Below are positions 9,454 through 17,508 of a stretch of 64,000 bases of DNA, piece by piece. Position 1 is the stretch's first letter. The number at the start of each line of letters is the position of its first letter. Both the position numbers and the translations under genes were made by a program. Location of the stretch: contig NZ_NIVS01000054.1 in NCBI RefSeq assembly GCF_002205165.1, positions 1-64,000 on the forward strand, read 5' to 3'. The notes below the pieces were generated by a model. That model was not told where the DNA came from, made no database searches, and saw only the letters and a program-made list of their open reading frames with translations. This DNA comes from Stenotrophomonas maltophilia. GTDB lineage: Bacteria > Pseudomonadota > Gammaproteobacteria > Xanthomonadales > Xanthomonadaceae.

Positions 9454-11448
9454 CTAGATAAGATGACCACGCTGCCTCTCAATCTCCCACGACACTCCAC
9501 CACCTCTCATCGTCGCGGCAAGCTGCTGCCCCAGGCGCTGTCCGATCACTGGCCGCCACGGCACCAGACTGAATTCCATACCGTCTTGGAGCATCGCATA
9601 ACGCCCGCTGACGAGCATGACCGAGCGCCGATAGATGCCCGCGACACGCTGCCCGTCGGCGACGGGGCGATGCTCCAGGCCGGTTTCCGCCGCAATGTCC
9701 TTTGCGGCTTGCGCCAGCTCCCGGTTGCGCAGCGTGCCCAGCAGGTTGCGCGCTAGGATGACACGCTGCCCGCGCCGCTGGGCCAGCCCTTGTTCTTCGA
9801 GGAAGTCGGCACGCTGCTGCATGGCCTGCTTGGCGTCGCCGCCAAAGCCCAGGTCGCCCAGCCCGCGGCCGCCGCCGATCAATTGCTGGTCAAGCCAGGT
9901 CGCGCCGATGACGCGGGCCTGCCGCTCGATGGGCAGGTGCGATTTCAGCTCCACCGTCACACCGCCCAGCCGTTGCGCGTCGTATTGGCGGCCACGCTCG
10001 GCCAGGTCGTCCGGCACCTTCCATAGTCCTTCGGCCACGCGCTCCACGATGCCGGCCCGGCGCAAGGCTTCCAGCCGCCGGACGTGGGCGGCGACAACCT
10101 CCTGCGGGTCGCGTCCGGGCTTGGCTCGGCCCTGTTCGATGGCCAAGTGATGATCGGCACGGTACTGGCCATCGCTCGCCAGCGCGGCGATGTTCTTGTC
10201 GGCCGCGCGCACGTCGGCCGAACCCTTCACTTCCACCACCGCGCCCTTGGGGTAGTTCACCAGCTCGTCGCGGGCGTTCAGCGTGACGTAGTGGGCCTTG
10301 CCGTCTGTGCCGTCGATGACCAGATAGCCCAGGTCATGCAGCTCGTCGGCCAGCCCCTTCGCGGCCACGCGGCCGATGACGGTACGGCCATCGTCGCCCG
10401 GCTCGAACACCGCCAGCTCGCGCGGCTGGCCGCTCATGGCTCGCTGCATCGTTCGGATAATGTCGCCACGCTCACCCAGGGCACGCAAGGTCTTCTCGGC
10501 ATCGGCATGGATGGCCCAGGTGCCGGGCTGCGCCTCGTCGGCCAGGCCCAGGCGCTGCAAGCGTTGCAGGCGGCCGATCAGCAGCAGACGCTGGCGCTGC
10601 AAGTTCGGTTCGTTGAAGCGTTCGATCTGCACGTGGCCGTCCTCGTCGGCCTCGCGTTGCAACGTGCGATCAAGGTTCGTCCACCGCTCCTGTTCCACCT
10701 CTCGCCCCAAGCTCCGCTGAATCTCCAGTTCGGTGAGCGGCCCCAGCCATTCGGTCGCCAGCTCGGCGGCGCGATGACGGAAGCCGTGGGCGATGTAGTC
10801 ACCCGCGATGATGAGGTCTTTGCCGGTGTCGTCGCGCCCGCGCACGATCAGGTGGGTGTGCGGGTTGTCGGTGTTCCAGTGATCGACCGCCACCCAATCC
10901 AGCCGCGTGCCCAGGTCGGCTTCCATGCGGTTCACCAGATGCCGGGTGTAGGTGGGCAGGTCGTCTAGTTCCGCGCCGTCCTCCGGGGAAACGATGAAGC
11001 GGAAATGGTGCCGGTCATCGGCGCAGCGTTCCTTGAAGGCATCCAAGTCAGCCTCATCGGCCTGCGGCCCGTAGGCCCGGCCCGGTTCGCCATTGCGGCC
11101 CGCGCCGTCGCGCTCGATGTAGCGCAGGTGCTTGGCGAGCGATTGCGGACTGGCCCGTTGGTGATTGACCAGCAGCGTCTTGATGGTCACGCGCCGCGAC
11201 ATGGGCGTCAGCTTCGCCCCGGCGAAGCGCGCCGCCGTGTGGCCGCGCCCCAGGCGCGAGCCGGGCCGCTGGCCTGTGCGCTGGCCCTGGCCGCCGGACG
11301 CGGCGGAATGGCGCACCGCCGACTTGCCGCCGCTGGCCTTGCCCGCCTGCTTGAGCACCTTGGAAACGAAACTCTGACCCTGGCCTTTGCCCCGGTCCTT
11401 CGGGGCGCTGGGGCGCACCCGGAAATCGTCGTCACGGCGGTTGGTCAT
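9454..11448 (-). CDS. Conjugative relaxase (VirD2-like, DUF3363 family)
   Basis: A 664-residue relaxase that would nick the ICE origin of transfer and pilot the strand through TraG. The N-terminal 80 residues are basic and low-complexity. The three-His metal motif is in DHWNTDNPHTHLI (H190, H197, H199). Y110 in LAKHLRYIERDG is the likely nucleophile. The C-terminal half matches the DUF3363 region of this relaxase group. The start overlaps the stop of the small upstream gene by ATGA. The oriT could not be located; it should lie close to this gene or to traF. Confidence 0.9.
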   Translation of the reverse strand: MTNRRDDDFRVRPSAPKDRGKGQGQSFVSKVLKQAGKASGGKSAVRHSAASGGQGQRTGQRPGSRLGRGHTAARFAGAKLTPMSRRVTIKTLLVNHQRASPQSLAKHLRYIERDGAGRNGEPGRAYGPQADEADLDAFKERCADDRHHFRFIVSPEDGAELDDLPTYTRHLVNRMEADLGTRLDWVAVDHWNTDNPHTHLIVRGRDDTGKDLIIAGDYIAHGFRHRAAELATEWLGPLTELEIQRSLGREVEQERWTNLDRTLQREADEDGHVQIERFNEPNLQRQRLLLIGRLQRLQRLGLADEAQPGTWAIHADAEKTLRALGERGDIIRTMQRAMSGQPRELAVFEPGDDGRTVIGRVAAKGLADELHDLGYLVIDGTDGKAHYVTLNARDELVNYPKGAVVEVKGSADVRAADKNIAALASDGQYRADHHLAIEQGRAKPGRDPQEVVAAHVRRLEALRRAGIVERVAEGLWKVPDDLAERGRQYDAQRLGGVTVELKSHLPIERQARVIGATWLDQQLIGGGRGLGDLGFGGDAKQAMQQRADFLEEQGLAQRRGQRVILARNLLGTLRNRELAQAAKDIAAETGLEHRPVADGQRVAGIYRRSVMLVSGRYAMLQDGMEFSLVPWRPVIGQRLGQQLAATMRGGGVSWEIERQRGHLI

Positions 11449-11912
11449 GGCTGCGCTCCCTGCAAGCTACGGCGTGTCCTGTCGTGCGAAGCACGCGTAC
11501 ATGCCTGCATTGGCGCGAGCCTCGCGCCCCACACGGCACGGCGGCGACGCCGCTCCGTGCCGCGCCACCCCCATGTGCAGACAGGCTTTCGACGCGACCC
11601 TGTGCCGCGTCCTTTTGTCTTGCCTTCCGCCTTTGCCCCTCGCTGTCGCTCCGGGCATCGTCGGCCCGGCGGCGCTGCTGCACCAGCAGCCAGCCTGCCG
11701 GCGAACGCGCCGATGGACGTGCTGATGGCCACAGGCCAGGCACGTTCGAGGCAAGACGCCTGCACACTGGATGGCTGCGCCGAAGGCAGCGCGAAGTGCG
11801 GCGCGGATGCGCTCGCACTGCATGCGAGACGACACGGCAACAGCAGCGGGAACGGCATGCCCGATGGCAAGATGAGAGGCACGGCAACGTGCAGCGAATC
11901 GGCGGCCATCAT
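11445..11912 (-). CDS. Small basic protein between traF and relaxase, function unknown
   Basis: A 155-residue ORF, MMAADSLHVAVPLILPSG..., that I do not recognise. Its start overlaps the traF stop by ATGA (11909-11912) and its stop overlaps the relaxase start by ATGA (11445-11448), which strongly suggests it is translated. The first about 50 residues are hydrophobic and the last about 70 are very rich in Arg, Gly and Cys. Because several other frames are also open here, composition alone does not prove coding; the two junctions are the main evidence. It may be a membrane or nucleic-acid-binding helper of transfer. Confidence 0.55.
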   Translation of the reverse strand: MMAADSLHVAVPLILPSGMPFPLLLPCRLACSASASAPHFALPSAQPSSVQASCLERAWPVAISTSIGAFAGRLAAGAAAPPGRRCPERQRGAKAEGKTKGRGTGSRRKPVCTWGWRGTERRRRRAVWGARLAPMQACTRASHDRTRRSLQGAQP

Positions 11913-12496
11913 GGGCGTGTCTCCAGCCACACGGGATGCGCGACGCCGATCACTGTGGATGCGCTGACCGGGCCGAAATAGCGGCTGTCGAACGACGCCG
12001 GATTGGTCACGCTCAACAGGAACAGCTCGCCCGGTTCCAGGCGGCGACAAAGCTGCGAGGATGACAGCGGCCGGCTCCGCCGGTCGGCAGGCAGCGCGGC
12101 GGCCACAGGCTCGCCGTCGATGCGTACCTGACCAGCGACGATGCAAACGTGTTGCGGCGCGACCGCGCCGACACGTTTGAGCAGCGGCACGTGCGTCGGC
12201 AGGTAGCCACGCTGCGCGGCCAGCATGGCGGCCTTGGCGGGCAGCGGCACCAGCACGATGCTGTCCATGGACAACGGACGTGGCAGCGAGGCGGTGTGCG
12301 GGTCGAACGGTTGGATGCGATACCAGCCGACCGCCACGCTGTCGGACGGGTTGTAGATCAGGCGCGGCAGCGGCGATACGAAAGCCGCCCAGGCCAGCGC
12401 AGCGAGGCCGACGGCGGCGAAGCCCGCCAGCACGATGCGAGCGCGCAGGCGCGAACGAGGACGCGGCGCGGGGCCGGTCGTGGAAGTAGTGGTCAT
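11909..12496 (-). CDS. traF: Conjugative-transfer signal peptidase TraF (S26 family)
   Basis: A 195-residue protein with one N-terminal membrane helix (about residues 20-40) and a periplasmic S26 serine-protease domain. The catalytic Ser is likely S53 in NPSDSVAVGWY and the Lys is K107 in LLKRVGAV. In RP4, TraF cleaves and cyclises the TrbC pilin, and the matching trbC is at 1159-1551. Its start overlaps the DUF2840 gene stop by 4 bp. Confidence 0.9.
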   Translation of the reverse strand: MTTTSTTGPAPRPRSRLRARIVLAGFAAVGLAALAWAAFVSPLPRLIYNPSDSVAVGWYRIQPFDPHTASLPRPLSMDSIVLVPLPAKAAMLAAQRGYLPTHVPLLKRVGAVAPQHVCIVAGQVRIDGEPVAAALPADRRSRPLSSSQLCRRLEPGELFLLSVTNPASFDSRYFGPVSASTVIGVAHPVWLETRP

Positions 12497-13038
12497 GGGA
12501 ACGTCCTCCCGGCTAGCCAGGCGGCATGCCGTTCTGCGGTGTATTCGGGCAGCGGCGAGCGCGCCGCGAGCCGGTTGGCGAGCATGCGCCAGTACGCGGG
12601 CGACACGGCGGCGGGCGCGATGCCCAGCGCCTCGATGCCGTCGATGCGCTCCAGCACGGCGCGCACGCTGGCATCGCCTTCGGCGTGCAGCAGCAGGCGC
12701 GCGCCCGGTTGCACGCCGGGGATGCGCTGCATGTCGTCCAGCGGCGTGGCGGTCTGCATCACCATGAGCTGCCAGCGGATCGTGCCGTAGTCGTTGGCCT
12801 GCCAGCGGATGCGGCAGAGCACCGCGTTCGGCAGGAACACCGCGCAGCGCCGCCAGCGGTCGAGCTGGTGCATGCGGGCTGGTTCGCCAAAGCGCAGGTA
12901 GAGCTTGAAGCGCGGTTCTATGTAGGCCAGCGAGACGTGCGTCAGCGGCACGTTGCTGGCCTGTCCGGCGAGTGTCACAAGCGCGGGCAGCGGCGCTGCC
13001 GTCGTTGTGCCAGCCGAAGGCAATGTGGATGCGTTCAT
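12493..13038 (-). CDS. DUF2840 family protein
   Basis: A 181-residue protein with features of the DUF2840 family found beside traF in Tn4371-like ICEs (LAYIEPRFKLYLRFGEPARM, then RIRWQANDYGT). Its function is unknown. No signal peptide or membrane helix is visible, so it is probably cytoplasmic. ATG 13038 was chosen because it overlaps the stop of the upstream RHH gene by 4 bp; a longer reading runs back through that gene. Confidence 0.8.
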   Translation of the reverse strand: MNASTLPSAGTTTAAPLPALVTLAGQASNVPLTHVSLAYIEPRFKLYLRFGEPARMHQLDRWRRCAVFLPNAVLCRIRWQANDYGTIRWQLMVMQTATPLDDMQRIPGVQPGARLLLHAEGDASVRAVLERIDGIEALGIAPAAVSPAYWRMLANRLAARSPLPEYTAERHAAWLAGRTFP

Positions 13039-13310
13039 GGTCTGTGCTCCGGGAACTCCCGTTCCAGCAGTGCGCGCAGCAGGTCGGCCACGGTCACGCC
13101 TTGCGTGAAGGCCGACACCTTGATGCGTGCCCGCATGGCGGGCGTGATGTCGAGGGTCAGGCGAGCGGTGTAGAGGTCGCCCTTGTTGAGCGCATCCGCA
13201 TCGCCCTGGCGAATCCACGCCTCGACGTGCGGATTGGCGGGCGGACGCACGCCAATGCCGACCCGTTTGGCCGCGCGTTTGCCGTTGGGTGGGTTGCTGT
13301 TGTCGCTCAT
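13035..13310 (-). CDS. Ribbon-helix-helix partner of ParA
   Basis: A 91-residue protein. The region YTARLTLDITPAMRARIKVS, then GVTVADLLRALLEREFP, fits a ribbon-helix-helix DNA-binding fold. It lies directly after parA with an ATGA overlap, the usual place for a small centromere-binding partner in type Ib partition systems. It may therefore bind a partition site and regulate parA. Choosing ATG 13310 over GTG 13319 rests on the overlap. Confidence 0.72.
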   Translation of the reverse strand: MSDNSNPPNGKRAAKRVGIGVRPPANPHVEAWIRQGDADALNKGDLYTARLTLDITPAMRARIKVSAFTQGVTVADLLRALLEREFPEHRP

Positions 13311-13945
13311 GACGGCCACCGCAGCAGCTCATCGACCAGCGCGGTGATCTCCTGCGCTGCCGCGCTATCGGGGGCTGTCTCCCGCGCCAATCGACCCGCA
13401 GCCACGCTGTCGGCAAAGACGATGCGCTGGCGCACCTCGCTGCGCAGCGCTGGCAGCGGCTGTTCGGCCAAGGCTTGTCGTGCTTCGCGCCCGATTACCG
13501 TAGTGCTAACGCGCCGGTTGATGACGAAGGCCGCGCGTAGCGCAGGCCGGAACACCTGGGCCTCACGGATCAGCGCCACCATCTCGGCGCTGGCCCACAG
13601 GTCGTAGGGGCTGGGTTGTACCGGGATCAGCACCCGTTCGGCCGCCAGCAGCGCAGAACGCGCCAAGGCGGCGATCCTGGGCGGCCCGTCGATGATGACG
13701 TGATCGGCTCGCCTGGCGAGTTCTGGGGCTTCCTGGTGCAGTGTTTCGCGTGCCAGGCCCACGGCGCTGAACAGCCGGGGCAAGCCCTGCTGGCTTCTGC
13801 GCTGCGTCCAGTCCAGCGAGGAACCCTGCGGGTCGGCATCCAGCAGGACGACGTGCTGGCCGCGCAGCGCCAGTTCGCCCGCGATGTGCGTGGCGAGCGT
13901 GGTCTTGCCGACGCCGCCTTTCTGGTTGAGCAGAGCGAGGATCAT
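13307..13945 (-). CDS. parA: ParA-family partition ATPase
   Basis: A 212-residue MinD/ParA ATPase beginning MILALLNQKGGVGKTTLATH, with the deviant Walker A motif at the N-terminus and no N-terminal HTH, so it is the small (type Ib) form. DADPQGSSLDW and the Walker B-like VIIDGPP follow. It would help the circular or replicating ICE stay in the cell line together with the RHH gene downstream. GGAGG precedes ATG 13945 at good spacing, which is why the 23-residue longer reading was not used. Confidence 0.9.
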   Translation of the reverse strand: MILALLNQKGGVGKTTLATHIAGELALRGQHVVLLDADPQGSSLDWTQRRSQQGLPRLFSAVGLARETLHQEAPELARRADHVIIDGPPRIAALARSALLAAERVLIPVQPSPYDLWASAEMVALIREAQVFRPALRAAFVINRRVSTTVIGREARQALAEQPLPALRSEVRQRIVFADSVAAGRLARETAPDSAAAQEITALVDELLRWPS

Positions 13946-14110
13946 GGCGCGGCCCTCCGTGTTGGAAAGCCGGTCTTTCGCTCCTGCATTTCGTGCCGTT
14001 TGGTGGTTGTCCACCGAAACGGCGCGCTTCTACTAAAAGTTATGTATTTACTGTTAGGGAAGTTAAGGGGCGCGAAAATCCAATGCTGGAGCGGGTTTGC
14101 GGCCGATTTT

Positions 14111-14175
14111 GTTGCCTGATAGCACGAGGATTTGTTGCCTGATAGCACGAGCCTTCTGTTGCCTGATAGCACGAG
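14111..14175. repeat. Three iterons next to repA (probable replication origin)
   Basis: The 18-base unit GTTGCCTGATAGCACGAG occurs exactly three times, at 14111-14128, 14134-14151 and 14158-14175, at 23- and 24-base spacing (about two helical turns). The array lies between repA and parA, just past the repA stop, in an AT-rich pocket, and a DnaA-box-like TTATCCCC lies near 14200. Direct repeats at this spacing beside a replication initiator are the classic layout of iteron origins. Confidence 0.8.
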
Positions 14176-14198
14176 TGAATTAACAGGTTGTCCCGCAG

Positions 14199-15056
14199 TT
14201 ATCCCCGTGCCGTGGACGGCACGGGTCGGAAGGTCAGCAGTTCGGTTTTCTCGCCGGGCATCCGCTCGATGCCCAGAACGTAGCCGGGCAGCGACTGCCG
14301 CGCCACCAGAGCTCGCAGGTCGGCGGCGAAGTCGTAGAAGCGCGCCACGCTGCCCGACTTGCGGTACAGGTGCCGGAAATCGAATTGCCAGCCGTGTTCC
14401 TGCCGCCCGCCGTGCTTGCGCACCAAGCGGTACAACCACCGCTCGATGCCTCCGGTCAGCCGGAAATACGTCGGGTCGATGGTCAGCACCAGGGCGGCGT
14501 CTACCACGCCCGCATAGAACCAGTCCGGCAGGATCAGCTCGATGCCCAGCGGCGTGCCGCTGGCGTCGGCCAGCTCCTTCCACTCGTTGATCCACGAGAA
14601 GCGGTGCAGCCGCCTTCCCGTGGTTTCGCGGATGGACGTGGCCACCGTGGTCGATTGCAGGCGATCCAGGGCCGCTTTGAGGCGCTGGTAGTCGCGCAGC
14701 GACGTACCGCGCCCGATGAAACGCAGGATCTCGTAGGGGCGCACCTGCATCAGCCGCGAGGTCGGGATGCCCGCATCGCGGGCTTCGACGATCTGGCTGG
14801 CGGCCCAGATCAGAATGTCGGCATCCCAGATCGTGGCGATGCCGTGTTCCTGAGTGCCTTCCACGCGGATGGTGATATTCCCGCTGCGGAAGTCGATCGG
14901 CGCGGTGCGGCGCGACTTCGCCAGCGAGAAGAACGGAAAGGCCATCAAGTCCTGGCTGTCGCGCGGTGCCATGTCGCCCGGCAGCGCGCGGAACAGGTCG
15001 AGCTGTTCCCGCTGCTGCGCTGGTCGCTGCCGCAGGGGCAGCGATGAGCTGGACAT
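14199..15056 (-). CDS. repA: Replication initiator protein RepA
   Basis: A 285-residue protein of the plasmid replication-initiator type, with features such as FFSLAKSRRTAPIDFRSGNI, ADILIWAASQIVEARDAG and LPDWFYAGVVDAALVLTIDP. It is thought to bind iterons and start replication of the excised ICE. Three iterons lie directly downstream. ATG 15056 is chosen over GTG 15068; neither has a clear Shine-Dalgarno. It follows the AlpA-like gene by 26 bp, so the two are probably co-transcribed. Confidence 0.88.
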   Translation of the reverse strand: MSSSSLPLRQRPAQQREQLDLFRALPGDMAPRDSQDLMAFPFFSLAKSRRTAPIDFRSGNITIRVEGTQEHGIATIWDADILIWAASQIVEARDAGIPTSRLMQVRPYEILRFIGRGTSLRDYQRLKAALDRLQSTTVATSIRETTGRRLHRFSWINEWKELADASGTPLGIELILPDWFYAGVVDAALVLTIDPTYFRLTGGIERWLYRLVRKHGGRQEHGWQFDFRHLYRKSGSVARFYDFAADLRALVARQSLPGYVLGIERMPGEKTELLTFRPVPSTARG

Positions 15057-15082
15057 GGCGATGGCCACCGGCGAGCCAGAAA

Positions 15083-15367
15083 TCAGCGCCCGTCACGGTA
15101 GTCGCCCGCGTGCCGCTCGGCATATTCCGGGTCGGAAGTCACCGCGTAGCTGCGCGCATCGGCCCAGGCGTCAAGGTCGCTCACGGCATACATGACGCGG
15201 CGGCCGAACTTGCGGAACTTCGGGCCGCCGCCGATCACGCGCTGTTTCTCCAGCGTGCGCGGCGACAGGCGCAGGTAGTCGGCGGCTTCGTCGTTGGTCA
15301 GGTAGCGTTGGGGCTGCGCGGGCGCAGCGACAGCAGCGGCGGCAGGCCGCAAGGGAGCAGGACGCAT
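15083..15367 (-). CDS. AlpA/MerR-like helix-turn-helix protein
   Basis: A 94-residue protein whose centre (YLTNDEAADYLRLSPRTLEK, then GGGPKFRKFGRRVMYAVSDL) is a winged HTH of the excisionase/AlpA type (HTH_17). It may act as a recombination directionality factor or as a regulator of repA and transfer. GGAGG 8 bases before ATG 15367 fixes the start; longer readings lack this signal. The N-terminal 30 residues are Ala/Pro-rich and probably flexible. Confidence 0.85.
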   Translation of the reverse strand: MRPAPLRPAAAAVAAPAQPQRYLTNDEAADYLRLSPRTLEKQRVIGGGPKFRKFGRRVMYAVSDLDAWADARSYAVTSDPEYAERHAGDYRDGR

Positions 15368-15478
15368 GGGAAGTACCTCCATCAAGCCCGGCCACACCAC
15401 GCGGCCGGATAGAGGCACTTTCAAGAAATTCAGGCTTCTTGCTAAGGGACGAATTGCAGGGACTGCAAAACGTCCCCC

Positions 15479-16249
15479 TTACTGCGATGCAGCTGGCGGA
15501 ATCTGCGCCAGGCTGCGATAGCCGCCGCGCATCAACGCCTCGCCACGCCGCACCAGCCGCCGCACACGAGCGCGCAAGGCGCTGTCCGTGTGCCAGTCGG
15601 CCGCGACGACATCCGCGCCGAACAGCCCCTCGGCCACTTCGCGCAAGGACGCGCCCGCGAGGGTCGCGTCGAGCGCTTGCAAGGTGTGCAGTTCAAGCAC
15701 CGCGGCCGGTGTGGGCCGGGAGCGGGCCGCCGCCATCGATGCGGCGACGGTCGCGGCCGACAGTGCATCCAGCTCGGCCGCGAGCGTGCGATAGCGCGCG
15801 CAGGGCGTGGCGCAGGCGCGGGTGGCGTAAAGGTAGGCCATGCCGTCTTCCAGGCCCGGCCCGAGCGCGAGCCGCACGCAGCAGCCGGGCCAGCGCGATA
15901 CCAGCACCAGGCGCTTGCCGTCGTGGATCAGGTGCTTGCGGCCCGGCATCTTCCAGAACTCAAAACCCAGCGCATCGGGCGGCGGATCTGCATCCGGGTA
16001 GAGCTGCACCACGGCATCGTGATCGGGGAACCAGGCCGGATGCGCATCCCGCGAATCCAGGGCGGGATCTTCCAGCAGACGCAGCCCCCAGGGCTCGGCA
16101 GCATCCGGTTGGCGACGACGGCGCCGCCAGTCGTGCCGATAGTCTGGATGACGGCGCAGGTACTCCCAGGCCAGCGCCGGGCCATCCAGATGCAGAACGT
16201 AGAGATAGGCCGCCGTGGCATACCACGGCTCGGCACTGCGATCAGCCAT
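15479..16249 (-). CDS. DUF2285 domain protein
   Basis: A 256-residue protein of the kind annotated with an N-terminal DUF6499-like region (WYATAAYLYVLHLDGPALAW, YLRRHPDYRHDW) and a C-terminal DUF2285 domain (ASLREVAEGLFGADVVAADW, SALRARVRRLVRRGEALMRG). DUF2285 genes stand next to AlpA-like genes in many ICEs and are suspected DNA-binding regulators, but the role is unproven. No membrane segment is seen. Confidence 0.82.
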   Translation of the reverse strand: MADRSAEPWYATAAYLYVLHLDGPALAWEYLRRHPDYRHDWRRRRRQPDAAEPWGLRLLEDPALDSRDAHPAWFPDHDAVVQLYPDADPPPDALGFEFWKMPGRKHLIHDGKRLVLVSRWPGCCVRLALGPGLEDGMAYLYATRACATPCARYRTLAAELDALSAATVAASMAAARSRPTPAAVLELHTLQALDATLAGASLREVAEGLFGADVVAADWHTDSALRARVRRLVRRGEALMRGGYRSLAQIPPAASQ

Positions 16250-16570
16250 GAGGCACCCTCCCTGTGCTGGGGATGCGTCGCCACGGCGAAACGGCGTGCT
16301 ACGAGGCCATCGTCAAAACGTCATGGGTGAAGCGTAAACTGGCAGTGTCAAGACCGATGAACTCCGATGCGTTGCTGAAATCGTCCGAGTGCGACGGCGG
16401 CAACGCACTCCAATGGCATGCCGCGTCGGTCAGCTTGCCGCAGCCCGCGTTAGGCATCATGACCGTTTCGATCTGGCACGCACCTCTTCGGTGCAACATT
16501 GCCGATTCAGACCAAACGGGTCACAGACCAGACCGAAATAGACACAGTGCGCCCCGCTTGGCGTTGCCGC
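16250..16570. other. Intergenic region, no gene supported
   Basis: These 321 bases lie upstream of the DUF2285 gene and downstream of DUF2958 (both minus strand). Short ORFs on both strands show no family features. The region probably contains the promoter for the DUF2285-alpA-repA genes, but I could not identify convincing promoter elements. Confidence 0.4.
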
Positions 16571-16918
16571 TCAATCGGTGATCGAGCCGTTGTCTTCGGC
16601 CAGCCGCAGGTATTCCGACAGCCGCCGCACCGGCTGGAAGTAGCGATCCCGCATCACGGGCTGCTGGCGTGGCCCGACGATGGCGGCCAAGTCGGACAGC
16701 TTCACCGTTCCCAGTGCAGGCATGCCGATCCCCAAGTCGATCAGGCCGTGGGCAGTATCGCCATCGGCTGGGTCGAGCGAAGCCAGCAGCCAAGTGGCAT
16801 GCGCATCTGGCGTGAACAGGCGTACCACGGGCAGTGGGTCGGTGTCCTGCACGGCAGCGCGGGCCTGGCCGTTGGACAGCAGGCGCGTGCGCTCGTCGGT
16901 GGTGATGAGCTGAGTCAT
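16571..16918 (-). CDS. DUF2958 domain protein
   Basis: A 115-residue protein with the DUF2958 pattern: MTQLITTDERTRLLSNGQAR, VVRLFTPDAHATWLLASLDP, DTAHGLIDLGIGMPALGTV and RDRYFQPVRRLSEY. DUF2958 proteins are common on conjugative elements and their function is unknown. It is probably cytoplasmic. ATG 16918 is taken as the start because family members begin close to the LIT..ER motif; longer readings add unrelated sequence. Confidence 0.82.
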   Translation of the reverse strand: MTQLITTDERTRLLSNGQARAAVQDTDPLPVVRLFTPDAHATWLLASLDPADGDTAHGLIDLGIGMPALGTVKLSDLAAIVGPRQQPVMRDRYFQPVRRLSEYLRLAEDNGSITD

Positions 16919-17183
16919 GGCTGTACGCCCACGGACTTGCAGTGCATCAGAGGCGCTTTCATGCCTTCCAACGAAAGCACAAACGCGCAACCCCACGTAT
17001 CTGCAGAGGCGTAGAAGCACGAAGGCACATACAAGGAAGTCAGGAAAGACACGGATCAGGCTCTCCGCTTTTGAAGAAAGCCGCAAATGCGGATTTCAGT
17101 AAATACACAAAAACAGGTGAGATTGGATGAATGAGTTAAATATAACGTGGTTTTAATTGTGCTGCGAATCGACGCTTCTGTCT

Positions 17184-17474
17184 ATGCAGAAGCGAACCGT
17201 TCAGCGCGGCCGACCGGCCGGCTCCACTACCTTCGACGCCGAGCTTGCCCAGGCCTTCGGTGCGGCGGTGCGTGCGCTGCGCACGGAGCGCGGCATCGCG
17301 CAGGAAATGCTGGCCAATCTGGCCGGCATTGAGCGCTCGCATATGGGCAAGGTCGAGCGTGGCGAGCACCAGCCCACTCTGTCGCTCATCTTCAAGATCG
17401 CCAGTGCGCTTGAATGCAGCTCGGCTGTGCTGATGAGTACGACAGAAGGGTTACTGGGAGTAGTCAGGTCGTAG
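17184..17474 (+). CDS. XRE-family helix-turn-helix regulator
   Basis: A 96-residue protein with one Cro/C1-type HTH (FGAAVRALRTERGIAQEMLA, NLAGIERSHMGKVERGEHQP). Its length suggests a simple dimeric repressor. It diverges from DUF2958 across 265 bases that contain an AT-rich promoter-like stretch (about 17130-17160). It lies 34 bp before the HNH-type cargo gene on the same strand, so it may control that gene. The start is uncertain: ATG 17184 is chosen over a TTG at 17157. Confidence 0.8.
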   Translation: MQKRTVQRGRPAGSTTFDAELAQAFGAAVRALRTERGIAQEMLANLAGIERSHMGKVERGEHQPTLSLIFKIASALECSSAVLMSTTEGLLGVVRS

Positions 17475-17508
17475 TCGCCGAAGCGCTGCTTTTTGATCGG
17501 GAGTATTC

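Noticed and set aside
11432..11887. Alternative minus-strand frames between traF and the relaxase (11432-11887, 11467-11835)
   Set aside because: They do not share the ATGA junctions with both neighbours; the 11445-11912 frame does.
14111..14175. CRISPR array
   Set aside because: Three 18-base repeats with only 5-6 base spacers and no cas genes; spacing and position fit iterons.
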